From Acetobacter papayae JCM 25143 (GTDB taxonomy: Bacteria > Pseudomonadota > Alphaproteobacteria > Acetobacterales > Acetobacteraceae): a DNA stretch of 34,416 bases. The notes under the pieces are model-generated. The model saw only the letters and a program-made list of their open reading frames with translations, searched no databases and was not told the origin of the DNA. The translations under genes were made by a program, and so were the position numbers. Positions 25,708-33,621 of this stretch are shown piece after piece. The DNA lies in contig NZ_BAIN01000025.1 of the NCBI RefSeq assembly GCF_000613285.1, positions 1 through 34,416 of the forward strand, given 5' to 3'. The stretch's first letter is position 1; every line of letters starts with the position of its first letter.

Positions 25708-27329
25708 ATGATCCGTCTCGACTCCATCAGCAAGCATAATGGCCATCGTGTTATCTTTATCGAGGCCTCGGCAGCGCTTCAGAAAGGCGAGAAAATCGGG
25801 CTGGTGGGGCCGAATGGTGCGGGCAAAACCACGTTGTTTCGCCTGATCACCGGTCAGGAAGAACCCGACGAAGGCAATGTCCTGACTGACCGGGGCGTGA
25901 CAGTCGGGTTTTTCAATCAGGATGTGGCGAAATGGCCGGCCGCAGTGCCGTGGCCGAGGTGATGGACGGCGCAGGCCCGGTGGCTGAGGTCGGGGCTGAG
26001 CTGGCCGAGCTGGAATCCGCCATGGCTGACCCCGAGCGGTTTGACGAGCTTGACACCATTCTGGAACGGTTTGGCGAGGTGCAGGCCCGTTTTGAGGAAC
26101 TGGGGGGCTACGCGCTGGACGGGCGCGCGCGTGAAGTGCTGCACGGGCTGGGTTTCAGCCAGGACATGATGGATGGCGATGTCGGGCGTCTTTCCGGTGG
26201 GTGGAAAATGCGCGTGGCGCTGGCGCGAATCCTGCTGATGAAGCCCGATGTGATGCTGCTGGACGAACCAAGCAACCATCTTGATCTGGAAAGCCTGATC
26301 TGGCTGGAGCAGTTTCTGGCCGGGTATGATGGCGCGCTGCTGATGACATCGCATGACCGCGCGTTCATGAACCGTATCATTAACAAGGTGATCGAGATCG
26401 ATGGGGGCGTGCTGTCGAGCTATTCGGGCGATTACGAGTTTTACGAACAGCAGCGCGCACTGAACGAAAAGCAGCAGCAGGCGCAGTTTGACCGCCAGCA
26501 GGCCATGCTGGCCAAGGAAGTCGCGTTTATCGAGCGCTTCAAGGCACGGGCCTCGCATGCCGCACAGGTGCAAAGCCGTGTCAAAAAACTGGACAAGATC
26601 GACCGGGTTGAACCGCCAAAGCGCCGTCAGGCGGTAAGCTTCACCTTCCCATCCGCTCCGCGCTCGGGCGATTCCGTGGTGAACCTGCGCGGGGTGGACA
26701 AGGCTTATGGTAGCCGGGTGATCTATCAGGGGCTCGACCTGCTCATCCGCCGTCAGGAGCGCTGCTGTGTGCTGGGGGTGAACGGGGCGGGTAAATCAAC
26801 CTTGCTCAAGCTCGTGACAGGCACCACCGAGCCCGATGCCGGAACGGCCACGCTGGGTGGCAGTGTTAAAATGGGGTATTTTGCCCAGCACGCCATGGAC
26901 CTGCTGAACGGCGAGCGTACGGTTCTTGAAACCCTGAACGATGCCTTTCCACTGGCCCCGCAGAGTGCGCTGAGGACACTGGCGGGCAGCTTTGGTTTTT
27001 CGGGTGATGACGTGGACAAGCTGTGTCGCGTTCTGTCCGGTGGAGAAAAAGCCCGGCTGGTTCTGGCCGTGATGCTGTATGACCCACCGAATTTTCTGGT
27101 GCTGGACGAACCGACCAACCATCTCGATATCGCCACCAAGGAAATGCTGATCGCGGCGCTGGCCGATTACGATGGCACCATGCTGTTTGTCTCCCATGAC
27201 CGGCATTTTCTGGCTGCATTGTCCAACCGTGTGCTCGAACTCACACCTGAAGGCCTGCATCGTTACGATGGCGGCTATACGGAATACGTGGCTCGTACTG
27301 GCCGCGAAGCGCCCGGTCTGCACGAATGA
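25708..27329 (+). CDS. ABC-F family ATPase (frame interrupted by a 1-base loss near 25927)
   Basis: A soluble twin-ATPase of the ABC-F group, which act on ribosomes as translation factors rather than transporters. With one base restored it is 540 residues. First domain: GPNGAGKTT, LSGGWKMRVALARILL, VMLLDEPSNHLDLESLIWLE. A charged linker then includes EQQRALNEKQQQAQFDRQQA and RVKKLDKIDRVEPPKRRQ. Second domain: GVNGAGKSTLLKLVTG, LSGGEKARLVLAVMLYDPP, LVLDEPTNHLDIATKE. There are no membrane segments. The first frame reads FFNQDVAKWPAAV and stops at 25962; the expected EMAGRSAVAEVM is in the next frame, so GTGGCGAAATGG probably should be GTGGGCGAAATGG. Which ABC-F subgroup (YbiT-, Uup- or EttA-like) cannot be fixed by eye. 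It stands alone between the dad genes and the glucanase. Confidence 0.92.
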
Positions 27330-27435
27330 CATCTTCACACCATAATGTTTCTTGAAAGAGATATTAATGGATGTGGGGTTTGACGTGCGGATATAACAAA
27401 AAGAAAAAAATAATGCCGATGGTAAGAGTGTAGTA

Positions 27436-27484
27436 AGTGCCGCCTTCGGGCGCGCTTGCGGTGACGCTGCGCGTGCGCGGCACT
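27436..27484. repeat. Inverted repeat downstream of the ABC-F gene
   Basis: AGTGCCGC (27436-27443) and GCGGCACT (27477-27484) are perfect inverted copies. The 33-base GC-rich interval between them can fold further (GCGC-rich arms). It lies in the 182-base gap between the ABC-F stop and the glucanase start, after an AT-rich stretch (27390-27415). It could be a transcript-end structure or a dispersed palindromic repeat; no T-tract follows. Confidence 0.4.
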
Positions 27485-27511
27485 GCATCATAACAGAGAT
27501 ACGGGCAGAGT

Positions 27512-29218
27512 ATGAAGCTGGACAGATGTTCCCCGCGCAGGCGGGGCCGGAGTGGGGCGCTTACGTTCCTGAACATGGTTCTGACGGTATCGGGGCTGGG
27601 GGCCTCGGCCTTTGGCGCAGGGAGTGCCTCTTCTGTCTGGGCGGCTACGGCGCAGGACACACCGGCGGCTCCGGTTGCGGCAGCCGCTCCGGCTGTAGCG
27701 GCGCAGGCCCCGGTTAAGGGACCGGCCCCGGCTGCATCTCAGGGCGCAGAGCGGGCCACCGCACAGGGTACAGAACCCCATCCGCTACCACCCGGTGGCA
27801 TGGTGCATGCCCATGATGGCCGCAGGGGTATCAGTGCGACGGATGTCGCGCTGATGAAGGATCTGGAATACCGGACATTCCGCTGGTTCTGGGATTCAGC
27901 CGACCCGGTTACGGGGCTGGTGCCGGATCGCTACCCATCCGACCAGACCCAGTCGAGCGTTGCTTCTGTCGGGTTCGGGCTGACGGCTTATGGTATTGGG
28001 GTGACGCGCGGTTATGTTACGCGTGAGCAGGCAGTGGAGCGCACCCTGCGTGTGCTGCGTACCATGGTGCGGCTGCCACAGAACGCCACGCCCATGCAGG
28101 CGGGCGGGTATCATGGTTTCTTCTATCATTTCCTCGATCATCGCACGGGGCTGCGTTTCAATACCGATACCGAGCTTTCCAGCATCGATACGGCGCTGCT
28201 GATGCAGGGCGTGCTGTTTGCCAGCAGCTTCTACACGAAGGATACGGTGTCTGAGCGGGAAATCCGCGATCTGGCCGATACCCTGTTCAACCGGGTTGAC
28301 TGGCGGTGGATGCTGCGCCCGGATAACCGGCTGAGCATGGGCTGGTCGCCCGAGCATGGCTTTTTGTCCAATTACTGGGAAGGCTATAGCGAAGGCATGA
28401 TGCTGTATGTGCTGGGCCTTGGCGCAAGCCACTCGGCACTGGACCCGGTATCATGGCAGGCTTGGATCGCCACCAACGACAAGCGCTGGGGTGAGTCCTA
28501 CGGGCAGACTTTCCTTAATTTCGCGCCACTTTTTGGCCACCAGTACACGCATGCATGGATTGACTTCCGGGGTATTCGCGATGACTGGAACCGCGAAAAA
28601 GGGATCGACTATTTCGAAAATAGTCGCCGCGCGGTGTATGCCCAGCGTTCATATGCCCAGCATAACCCGGGGCATTGGCAGGATTACAGTAGCAACATCT
28701 GGGGCCTGACAGCCAGTGATGGCCCAGCGGATACCGTGCGCCATGAAGACGGGCAGGACCGGCATTTCATGGCCTATTCCGCGCGTGGTGTGGGGCGTGA
28801 TTATACGCTGGATGATGGCACTTTGGCCCCGACTGCTGCTGGTGGCTCGGTAGCTTTCGCGCCTGAAATTGCTATCCGTGCCCTGCGGTCCATGAAGGAC
28901 AAATACGGCATGCGTATCTACGGCCAGTATGGTTTTGTGGATGCGTTCAACCCCAGCTACCATGATGACGGCCAGAAGAATTTCTGGGCTGATAACACCT
29001 ATATAGGCATCGATCAGGGGCCGATCCTGCTGATGACCGAAAACTGGCGTAGTGGGCTGGTGTGGAACACCATGAAGCATAACCCTGTTATCCGGCAGGG
29101 GCTGCTGCGTGCCGGGTTTACTGGTGGGTGGCTGGGCAATGCGCCGCATGAAGCCGTAACCCCCGCGACCGGCCAGCACGCAGGTCTGTCTTCTCCCAAA
29201 ACAGGCAACCACGCCTGA
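27512..29218 (+). CDS. Exported glycoamylase-like protein, probable endo-beta-1,2-glucanase (GH144-like)
   Basis: A 568-residue secreted protein. The N-terminus has arginines (PRRRGRSGALTFLNM) and a hydrophobic segment ending near SVWAATA, a long signal peptide that may use the Tat route. Residues about 45-95 are a low-complexity Ala/Pro/Gln linker. From about residue 110 there is an alpha/alpha-barrel domain of the glycoamylase-like family (Pfam PF10091): TFRWFWDSADPVTGLVPDRY, SVASVGFGLTAYGIGVTRGY, GGYHGFFYHFLDHRTGLRF, ELSSIDTALLMQGVLFASSF, the conserved NYWEGYSEGMMLYVLGLG, and IDQGPILLMTENWRSGLVW. Characterised relatives (GH144) cleave beta-1,2-glucans in the periplasm or outside the cell. 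I infer a role in processing a glucan; the linkage is not proven. No glucan synthase lies within the window. A strong terminator follows. Confidence 0.83.
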   Translation: MKLDRCSPRRRGRSGALTFLNMVLTVSGLGASAFGAGSASSVWAATAQDTPAAPVAAAAPAVAAQAPVKGPAPAASQGAERATAQGTEPHPLPPGGMVHAHDGRRGISATDVALMKDLEYRTFRWFWDSADPVTGLVPDRYPSDQTQSSVASVGFGLTAYGIGVTRGYVTREQAVERTLRVLRTMVRLPQNATPMQAGGYHGFFYHFLDHRTGLRFNTDTELSSIDTALLMQGVLFASSFYTKDTVSEREIRDLADTLFNRVDWRWMLRPDNRLSMGWSPEHGFLSNYWEGYSEGMMLYVLGLGASHSALDPVSWQAWIATNDKRWGESYGQTFLNFAPLFGHQYTHAWIDFRGIRDDWNREKGIDYFENSRRAVYAQRSYAQHNPGHWQDYSSNIWGLTASDGPADTVRHEDGQDRHFMAYSARGVGRDYTLDDGTLAPTAAGGSVAFAPEIAIRALRSMKDKYGMRIYGQYGFVDAFNPSYHDDGQKNFWADNTYIGIDQGPILLMTENWRSGLVWNTMKHNPVIRQGLLRAGFTGGWLGNAPHEAVTPATGQHAGLSSPKTGNHA

Positions 29219-29227
29219 TAAAAAACA

Positions 29228-29271
29228 GGCCCCCCGCATCTGTGCCAGCAAGGCTGCAGGTGCGGGGGGCC
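29228..29271. terminator. Terminator after the glucanase gene
   Basis: GGCCCCCCGCA at 29228-29238 and TGCGGGGGGCC at 29261-29271 form a perfect 11-bp stem around a 22-base loop, followed by GTTATTTTT on the plus strand and preceded by AAAAAACA, which reads as a U-tract on the minus strand. It can serve both the glucanase and the converging VOC gene. Confidence 0.8.
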
Positions 29272-29295
29272 GTTATTTTTCGCCGGGCGTAAGGC

Positions 29296-29688
29296 TCAGC
29301 CCTGATACGAGGCGATCTCGATCAGGTTTTCATCCGGGTCGTGGCAGTAAACAGAGGTGATCGGGCCAATGGCGCCAAGCCGCGCAACCGGCCCTTCCAC
29401 CACTGTCACCCCGCAGATTTTCAGATGTTCGATAACATCCGCGCTGGTAATGGCGGTAATGAAGCACAGGTCGTTACCGCCGGGCAGGGCGTGGGTTGCC
29501 GTATCCCAGCCTTGCGCGTCATGGGGGCGCAGGTTGAGTTTCTGCCCCCCGAAACGCAGGGCCGTGCGGTTATTGCGTCCGTATTCCTCCCGGTCCATGC
29601 CCAGCACGCGCTGGTACCATGACGCGGAGATTTCAAGGTCGCGGACTGTCAGGACAACATGGTCAAGACGATCAACAGTGAAACGCAT
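29296..29688 (-). CDS. VOC superfamily (glyoxalase/dioxygenase-like) protein
   Basis: A 130-residue single-module vicinal oxygen chelate protein. The paired beta-alpha-beta-beta-beta units are visible as RLDHVVLTVRDLEISASWYQRVLGM with ALRFGGQKLNLRP, and as DLCFITAITSADVIEHLKIC with ITSVYCHDPDENLIEIASY. Likely metal ligands are the His of LDHVVLTV and the Glu of NLIEIASY. Small VOC proteins of this type include glyoxalases, extradiol dioxygenase relatives, fosfomycin-type enzymes and virulence-factor-like proteins; the substrate cannot be assigned. It lies 65 bases downstream of the fumarase gene on the same strand, with AAAGGAG about 12 bases before its ATG, and may be co-transcribed with it. 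Confidence 0.88.
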   Translation of the reverse strand: MRFTVDRLDHVVLTVRDLEISASWYQRVLGMDREEYGRNNRTALRFGGQKLNLRPHDAQGWDTATHALPGGNDLCFITAITSADVIEHLKICGVTVVEGPVARLGAIGPITSVYCHDPDENLIEIASYQG

Positions 29689-29753
29689 GTGGCCGCACCA
29701 CTCCTTTTGCTGGGGCTGCCCATCCGCCGGGGAGGCAGTGGGCAGGGCAGGGG

Positions 29754-31405
29754 TTACAACTCAGCGTAGAAGTCGTTGCCTTTGTCATCAATAACAATAA
29801 AGGCCGGGAAATCTTCCACTTCGATTTTCCAGACCGCTTCCATACCCAGTTCGGGGTATTCCAGCACTTCAACCTTGCGGATGCAGTCTTTGGCCAGACG
29901 CGCTGCCGGGCCACCAACGGAGCCGAGGTAGAAACCGCCATATTTCTGGCAGGCATCGCGCACGGCCTTGGAACGGTTGCCCTTGGCCAGCATGACATAG
30001 GAGCCACCATTGGCCTGTAGCTCGTCCACGTAGGAATCCATGCGCCCTGCGGTGGTGGGGCCAAAGGAGCCGGTGGGCATGCCCTCGGGCGTTTTGGCCG
30101 GGCCCGCGTAATAGACCGGGTGGTTTTTCAGATAATCGGGCAGGCCTTCGCCCTTTTGCAGCCGTTCGCGGAACTTGGCATGTGCAATGTCGCGCGCCAC
30201 CACCACGGTGCCGCTCAGTGCCAGCCGGGTCTTGACCGGGTATTGCGACAGCTCACGGCGGATTTCGTCCATGGGGCGGTTGAGGTCGATCTTGATCGCC
30301 TCGCCTTCAAGGTGCTCATCCGTGGTTTCGGGCAGGAAGCGTGCCGGGTCGTGCTCAAGCTGTTCGAGAAAGAAGCCGTCTGCCGTAATGCGGGCTTTCA
30401 CCTGCCGGTCAGCCGAGCAGGACACGCCCATGCCCACGGGCAGCGAGGCCCCATGGCGTGGCAGGCGGACGATTCGCACATCATGGCAGAAATACTTACC
30501 GCCGAACTGCGCCCCAATGCCCAGCTTGCGGGTCAGCTCCAGCACCTTGCGTTCCATGTCCACATCACGGAAGGCATGGCCGGTGGGGCTGCCAGAGGTG
30601 GGCAGGCTGTCATACCAGTGGGTGGAGGCGAGCTTGACGGTCTTGAGCGTCTGCTCGGCTGACATGCCGCCAATGACAATGGCAGATGGTAAGGCGGACA
30701 GGCCGAGGTGCCCAGTGTGCGGATTTTCGTATCCAGCCACGAGAGCAGCTGCGCTTCGGAACCCAGCAGGGCGCGCGTTTCCTGAAACAGGAAGGTCTTG
30801 TTGGCCGAGCCACCGCCCTTGGCGACGAACATCAGCTCGAAGCTCTCATCATGCTCACCGGCGGGGGAGGCAAAGATGTCGCACTGGACCGGCAGGTTGG
30901 TGCCGGTGTTCTTTTCCTCGAACATGCTCAGCGGCGCCATTTGCGAATAGCGCAGGCTGGTGCGGGTGTAGGTATCGTATACCCCGCGCGAGAAGGCGAT
31001 TTCCTCGTTGCCTTCCACCCACAGCCGCTGGCCTTTTTTGCCGAACACAATAGCCGTGCCGGTATCCTGACACATGGGCAGGATGCCACCCGCCGCGATA
31101 CAGGCATTTTGCAGCAGGTCCATCGCCACGAAGCGGTCATTGTCCGAGGCTTCGGGGTCCTTGAGGATGGCGGCCAGTTTTTCCAGATGCGAGGCACGCA
31201 GGAAATGCGCCACTTCGTGGAAGGCCTGTGCCGTCAGCTCGCTCAGGGCTTCGGGGGTGACATGCACAACCGTCTTGCCGCCGCATTGCGAGGTGCTGAC
31301 CCCGTCAATATCGAGCTTGCGGTATTGGGTTGTATCTTCCCCGAGCGGGAAAACAGGGGTGTACACGAAGTCTGGCAGGGGGGGGCGGGGGGGCTTGGTG
31401 GTCAT
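29754..31405 (-). CDS. Class I (iron-sulfur) fumarate hydratase (frame interrupted by a 1-base loss near 30683)
   Basis: This enzyme hydrates fumarate to malate in the TCA cycle using an oxygen-sensitive [4Fe-4S] cluster. With one base restored it is 550 residues, the FumA/FumB size. Probable cluster cysteines are Cys112 in MCQDTGTA, Cys237 in [10 protein letters not shown] and Cys331 in [10 protein letters not shown]. The alpha part includes [20 protein letters not shown] and the beta part [18 protein letters not shown] and [20 protein letters not shown]. The N-terminal frame is correct through CPPYHL, then becomes PLSLAAC; the expected [20 protein letters not shown] follows in the other frame. 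Plus-strand AATGGCAGATGG probably should read AATGGCCAGATGG. The start is ATG at 31405. E. coli-style symbols (fumA/fumB) are not transferred. A sequence error is more likely than a true break. Confidence 0.94.
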
Positions 31406-31463
31406 GACTGTTTTCTTGTTCTCCGTTGGCCCGGCCCAGGCCCCTGACTGTCAGGCACCGGGG

Positions 31464-32003
31464 TCAGGCCGGTGATGGGCCTTTCCTGCGGAATGCGTCA
31501 AGGCTGACAACCTGCGAGGCTGCCTCACCCTGTGTTTCCGCCCCGGACTCTTCGGGCGTGTGCTCTTCGTGCGCTTCTTCAGCGGCTTCGTCCTCCAGTT
31601 CCTCAGCCGCGAATTGCAGGCTGAAGCCGATGGACGGGTCCGCAAAGCCCGTAAAGGCCCACACGGGTATGACCAGCGTTGTGCCTACACCCCCAAAGGA
31701 CAACCCGACCGATACGATATCGGTCTCGTGATCGACCTTGAGGTCCCAGAACTGGTGTTGCAGGACGATGGTCATTTCGTGCGGGTACTGGGCGCGCAGG
31801 CGAGCTGGAATTTCCACGCCCGGAAAGTCCGTGCGGAAAGTCAGATAGAAATGATGGTCGCCCGCAAGCCCTTCGCGGCTCACATGTTCGAGCGCGTTGA
31901 TCATCACGCTTCTGTAGGCGAGGTTCAGCCAGCGTTCATAAGGCAGCAGGCCGGAGGGGGGGAAGGTGGCATTCTCGCCGGTGTTATCGTGGTCATCGGT
32001 CAT
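31464..32003 (-). CDS. sspB: SspB-family ClpXP adaptor (alphaproteobacterial type)
   Basis: A 179-residue protein of the SspB/ClpXP specificity-enhancing family. In Caulobacter, SspB-alpha binds the SsrA tag and delivers tagged proteins to ClpXP. The conserved core is clear: HHFYLTFRTDFPGVEIPARL (50-69), PHEMTIVLQHQFWDLKV (74-90), VSVGLSFGGV (98-106) and FADPSIGFSLQF (120-131). A Glu/Ala-rich flexible linker (about 134-162) leads to the C-terminal element VVSLDAFRRK (165-174), conserved in the alpha family and the likely ClpX-docking tail. The ATG at 32003 has a strong AAGGAG upstream; the reading frame extends to 32141, but that extra part has no family character. It lies directly downstream of the tmRNA gene on the same strand, which fits its role. 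Confidence 0.92.
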   Translation of the reverse strand: MTDDHDNTGENATFPPSGLLPYERWLNLAYRSVMINALEHVSREGLAGDHHFYLTFRTDFPGVEIPARLRAQYPHEMTIVLQHQFWDLKVDHETDIVSVGLSFGGVGTTLVIPVWAFTGFADPSIGFSLQFAAEELEDEAAEEAHEEHTPEESGAETQGEAASQVVSLDAFRRKGPSPA

Positions 32004-32179
32004 GCCTGCTCTCCTTGCCGCCGGGTGGGGGTGTTGTGCCAGCCATGCGCGAAAAGCCGCGTCAGTGCAACCTGTCACACCCAACTGTGTGCGCCATGGT
32101 GGCCCGTATTGCTCAGTGCGCAGCACCGCATGGGCATGCAAAGCCCGGTCATGCGGTGTTGTCTGGCAGAGTCGTTATG

Positions 32180-32460
32180 AAGTGGGAGGGCTTCTGTTGC
32201 CCGGTGCCCTCCCGAACCGCGCTTATCGCTTATGCAGCGACAGCGAGCACCTCAGTGTTATCATTGGCACTTGTAAAATTAGCCCGATAACGGTGGTACA
32301 ATACCGGGCAAAAAAGATGTCTTTACTGCGCGTGTCGAGCCTGTTTCGTCCCCAGTGATCCTGACCGTTATCCGGCTGGGATTTTTGGTGGAGACGCCGG
32401 GTACCGCCCCCGGGTCCACTACGCCTATGCCACACCCCGTTTATTGCCATAGCCGCGAGA
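32180..32460 (-). ncRNA. ssrA: tmRNA, circularly permuted two-piece alphaproteobacterial type
   Basis: tmRNA rescues stalled ribosomes and adds a degradation tag. Read on the minus strand, the acceptor piece comes first (about 32457-32386). It contains a T-arm stem CCGGG/CCCGG (plus bases 32409-32413 and 32397-32401) and ends in CGTCTCCACCA, with an encoded CCA ending at 32386. A 32-base intervening segment (32385-32354) follows. The coding piece starts at 32353 with GGGGACG, which pairs with CGTCTCC of the acceptor piece (one G-U pair), and continues with the D-loop-like GGCTCGAC. A pseudoknot 1 candidate has GCCCG/CGGGC arms (32305-32309 and 32282-32286). The tag frame is at 32268-32230. 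The hairpin GGGAGGGC/GCCCTCCC (32213-32184) probably closes the coding piece. Outer ends are approximate. The 595-base gap between sspB and thyX is mostly this gene and its promoter; the remaining bases (32004-32179) show nothing clear. Confidence 0.9.
32230..32268 (-). other. tmRNA tag-peptide reading frame
   Basis: Within the coding piece of the tmRNA, GCC at 32268-32266 is the probable resume codon. The frame reads ANDNTEVLAVAA and ends at TAA (32232-32230). With the alanine charged on the tmRNA the added tag would be A-ANDNTEVLAVAA. The AND N-terminal core and the AVAA end match the Caulobacter-type tag (AANDNFAEEFAVAA), the part read by SspB and ClpX respectively; the middle differs. Confidence 0.88.
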
Positions 32461-32477
32461 AAACTCCCGGCACCCCC

Positions 32478-32506
32478 AACATAGGCGGCGTGCGGCGCAG
32501 GCGCAA
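32478..32506 (-). promoter_or_regulatory. ssrA promoter
   Basis: On the minus strand TTGCGC (plus 32501-32506) and TATGTT (plus 32478-32483) are exactly 17 bases apart. The predicted transcription start near 32471 is about a dozen bases before the acceptor piece, as expected for a short tmRNA precursor. Position and spacing both support it. Confidence 0.6.
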
Positions 32507-32598
32507 GGGCTGCGCGCGCTTAAGCCTTTCATCCTGCGGGGGTAACCTGTACAACCGCCGCGTATCGTCCACATGGTAATGGTAAAAGGCCCCCGCGC

Positions 32599-33507
32599 AT
32601 GCCCCTGACCGAAGAACAACGCGCCGAGATCGCAGCCCACGGGCAGGAAGTCTCCTCCACGCTGCGGCCGAGTGTCCCTGCGCTCGAGGCCATGCTGTAC
32701 CAGCCGCTGGAAGTGCTGGACCACGGCTTTTTGCGGGTGATCGACTATATGGGTGATGACGGGGCTATCGTGCAGGCTGCACGGGTCTCCTACGGGCGTG
32801 GCACGCGCAAGGTGACGGAAGACGCGGCGCTGATCCGCTATCTCATGCGGCACCGCCATTCCTCACCGTTCGAGATGTGCGAGATCAAGTTTCACGTCAA
32901 ACTGCCGATTTTTGTTGCCCGGCAGTGGATTCGCCACCGTATGGCGAGCGTGAACGAATATTCCGCCCGCTATTCCATTCTCGATAACGAGTTCTATCTG
33001 CCCGCCCCCGAGAACATGGCGGCACAGAGCGCGGTCAACCGGCAGGGCCGTGGGGAAACACTGGCCCCGCAGGCCGCAGCCGAGGTGCTCGATATCCTGC
33101 GGGGCGATGCCCTGCGCGCTTTTGGCGATTACGAACGCATGCTGGATGAAAAGGAAGGCTACGGCCTTGCCCGCGAGCTTGCGCGTATCAACCTGACGCT
33201 TAACACCTATACCCAGTGGTACTGGAAGACAGACCTGCATAACCTCATGCATTTTCTGGCTCTGCGCATAGACCCGCACGCCCAGTACGAAATCCGTGTC
33301 TATGCCGAGGAAATGCTCAAGGTGCTGCATGCTTGGGTGCCGCAGGCGGCGGCGGCTTTCGAGGAATACCGCCGGGGTGCCGTGACCTTTTCCGCCACCA
33401 TGATGTCGGTTCTGCGCCGCATGCTGGCAGGTGAGGTGGTGGAGCAGGCCGCATCAGGCCTGAGCCGCCGCGAATGGGATGAAATGCAGGCCACTCTGAA
33501 AGGCTGA
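32599..33507 (+). CDS. thyX: Flavin-dependent thymidylate synthase ThyX
   Basis: ThyX makes dTMP from dUMP using methylene-tetrahydrofolate, FAD and NADPH, replacing classical ThyA in many bacteria. The 302-residue product carries the defining motif RHR-X7-S as [11 protein letters not shown] (Arg112-His113-Arg114 to Ser122). Around it are [46 protein letters not shown] and [20 protein letters not shown]. It is somewhat longer than the 220-250 residues typical of the family, with an N-terminal extension of about 40 residues. The ATG at 32599 has only a weak AAAGG upstream. It is transcribed away from ssrA, so the promoters of both lie in the 140 bases before it. No ThyA is seen in the window. 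Confidence 0.96.
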   Translation: MPLTEEQRAEIAAHGQEVSSTLRPSVPALEAMLYQPLEVLDHGFLRVIDYMGDDGAIVQAARVSYGRGTRKVTEDAALIRYLMRHRHSSPFEMCEIKFHVKLPIFVARQWIRHRMASVNEYSARYSILDNEFYLPAPENMAAQSAVNRQGRGETLAPQAAAEVLDILRGDALRAFGDYERMLDEKEGYGLARELARINLTLNTYTQWYWKTDLHNLMHFLALRIDPHAQYEIRVYAEEMLKVLHAWVPQAAAAFEEYRRGAVTFSATMMSVLRRMLAGEVVEQAASGLSRREWDEMQATLKG

Positions 33508-33583
33508 GCCATCGTCTGCCGGGCATGACCTGGCAGCCCCCTTGCTGGCCCGCTTTTTATCCGGCAGCCCGGCGGGTAGTTTT

Positions 33584-33610
33584 GTGTGCCGGGGGCGTGG
33601 CCCGGCACAC
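33584..33610. terminator. Hairpin between converging thyX and mrp
   Basis: GTGTGCCGGG (33584-33593) and CCCGGCACAC (33601-33610) form a perfect 10-bp stem with a seven-base loop between two convergent genes. Neither side has a good U-tract (TTTT precedes it on the plus strand), so it may be a transcript-end stabiliser rather than a classic terminator. Confidence 0.45.
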
Positions 33611-33621
33611 CGTGTCTGTAT

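Noticed and set aside
29754-31405. Two separate genes for alpha and beta fumarase subunits
   Set aside because: Some bacteria have split class I fumarases, but the break here falls inside the conserved CPPYHLAIVIGG-type segment, not at the domain boundary, and the two frames overlap by over 200 bases.
32004-32141. N-terminal extension of sspB up to 32141
   Set aside because: No family similarity, and AAGGAG sits just before the ATG at 32003.
32386-32460. A tRNA gene at the CCA-bearing element
   Set aside because: No anticodon arm or TTCGA T-loop; it pairs with the segment starting at 32353 and belongs to the permuted tmRNA.
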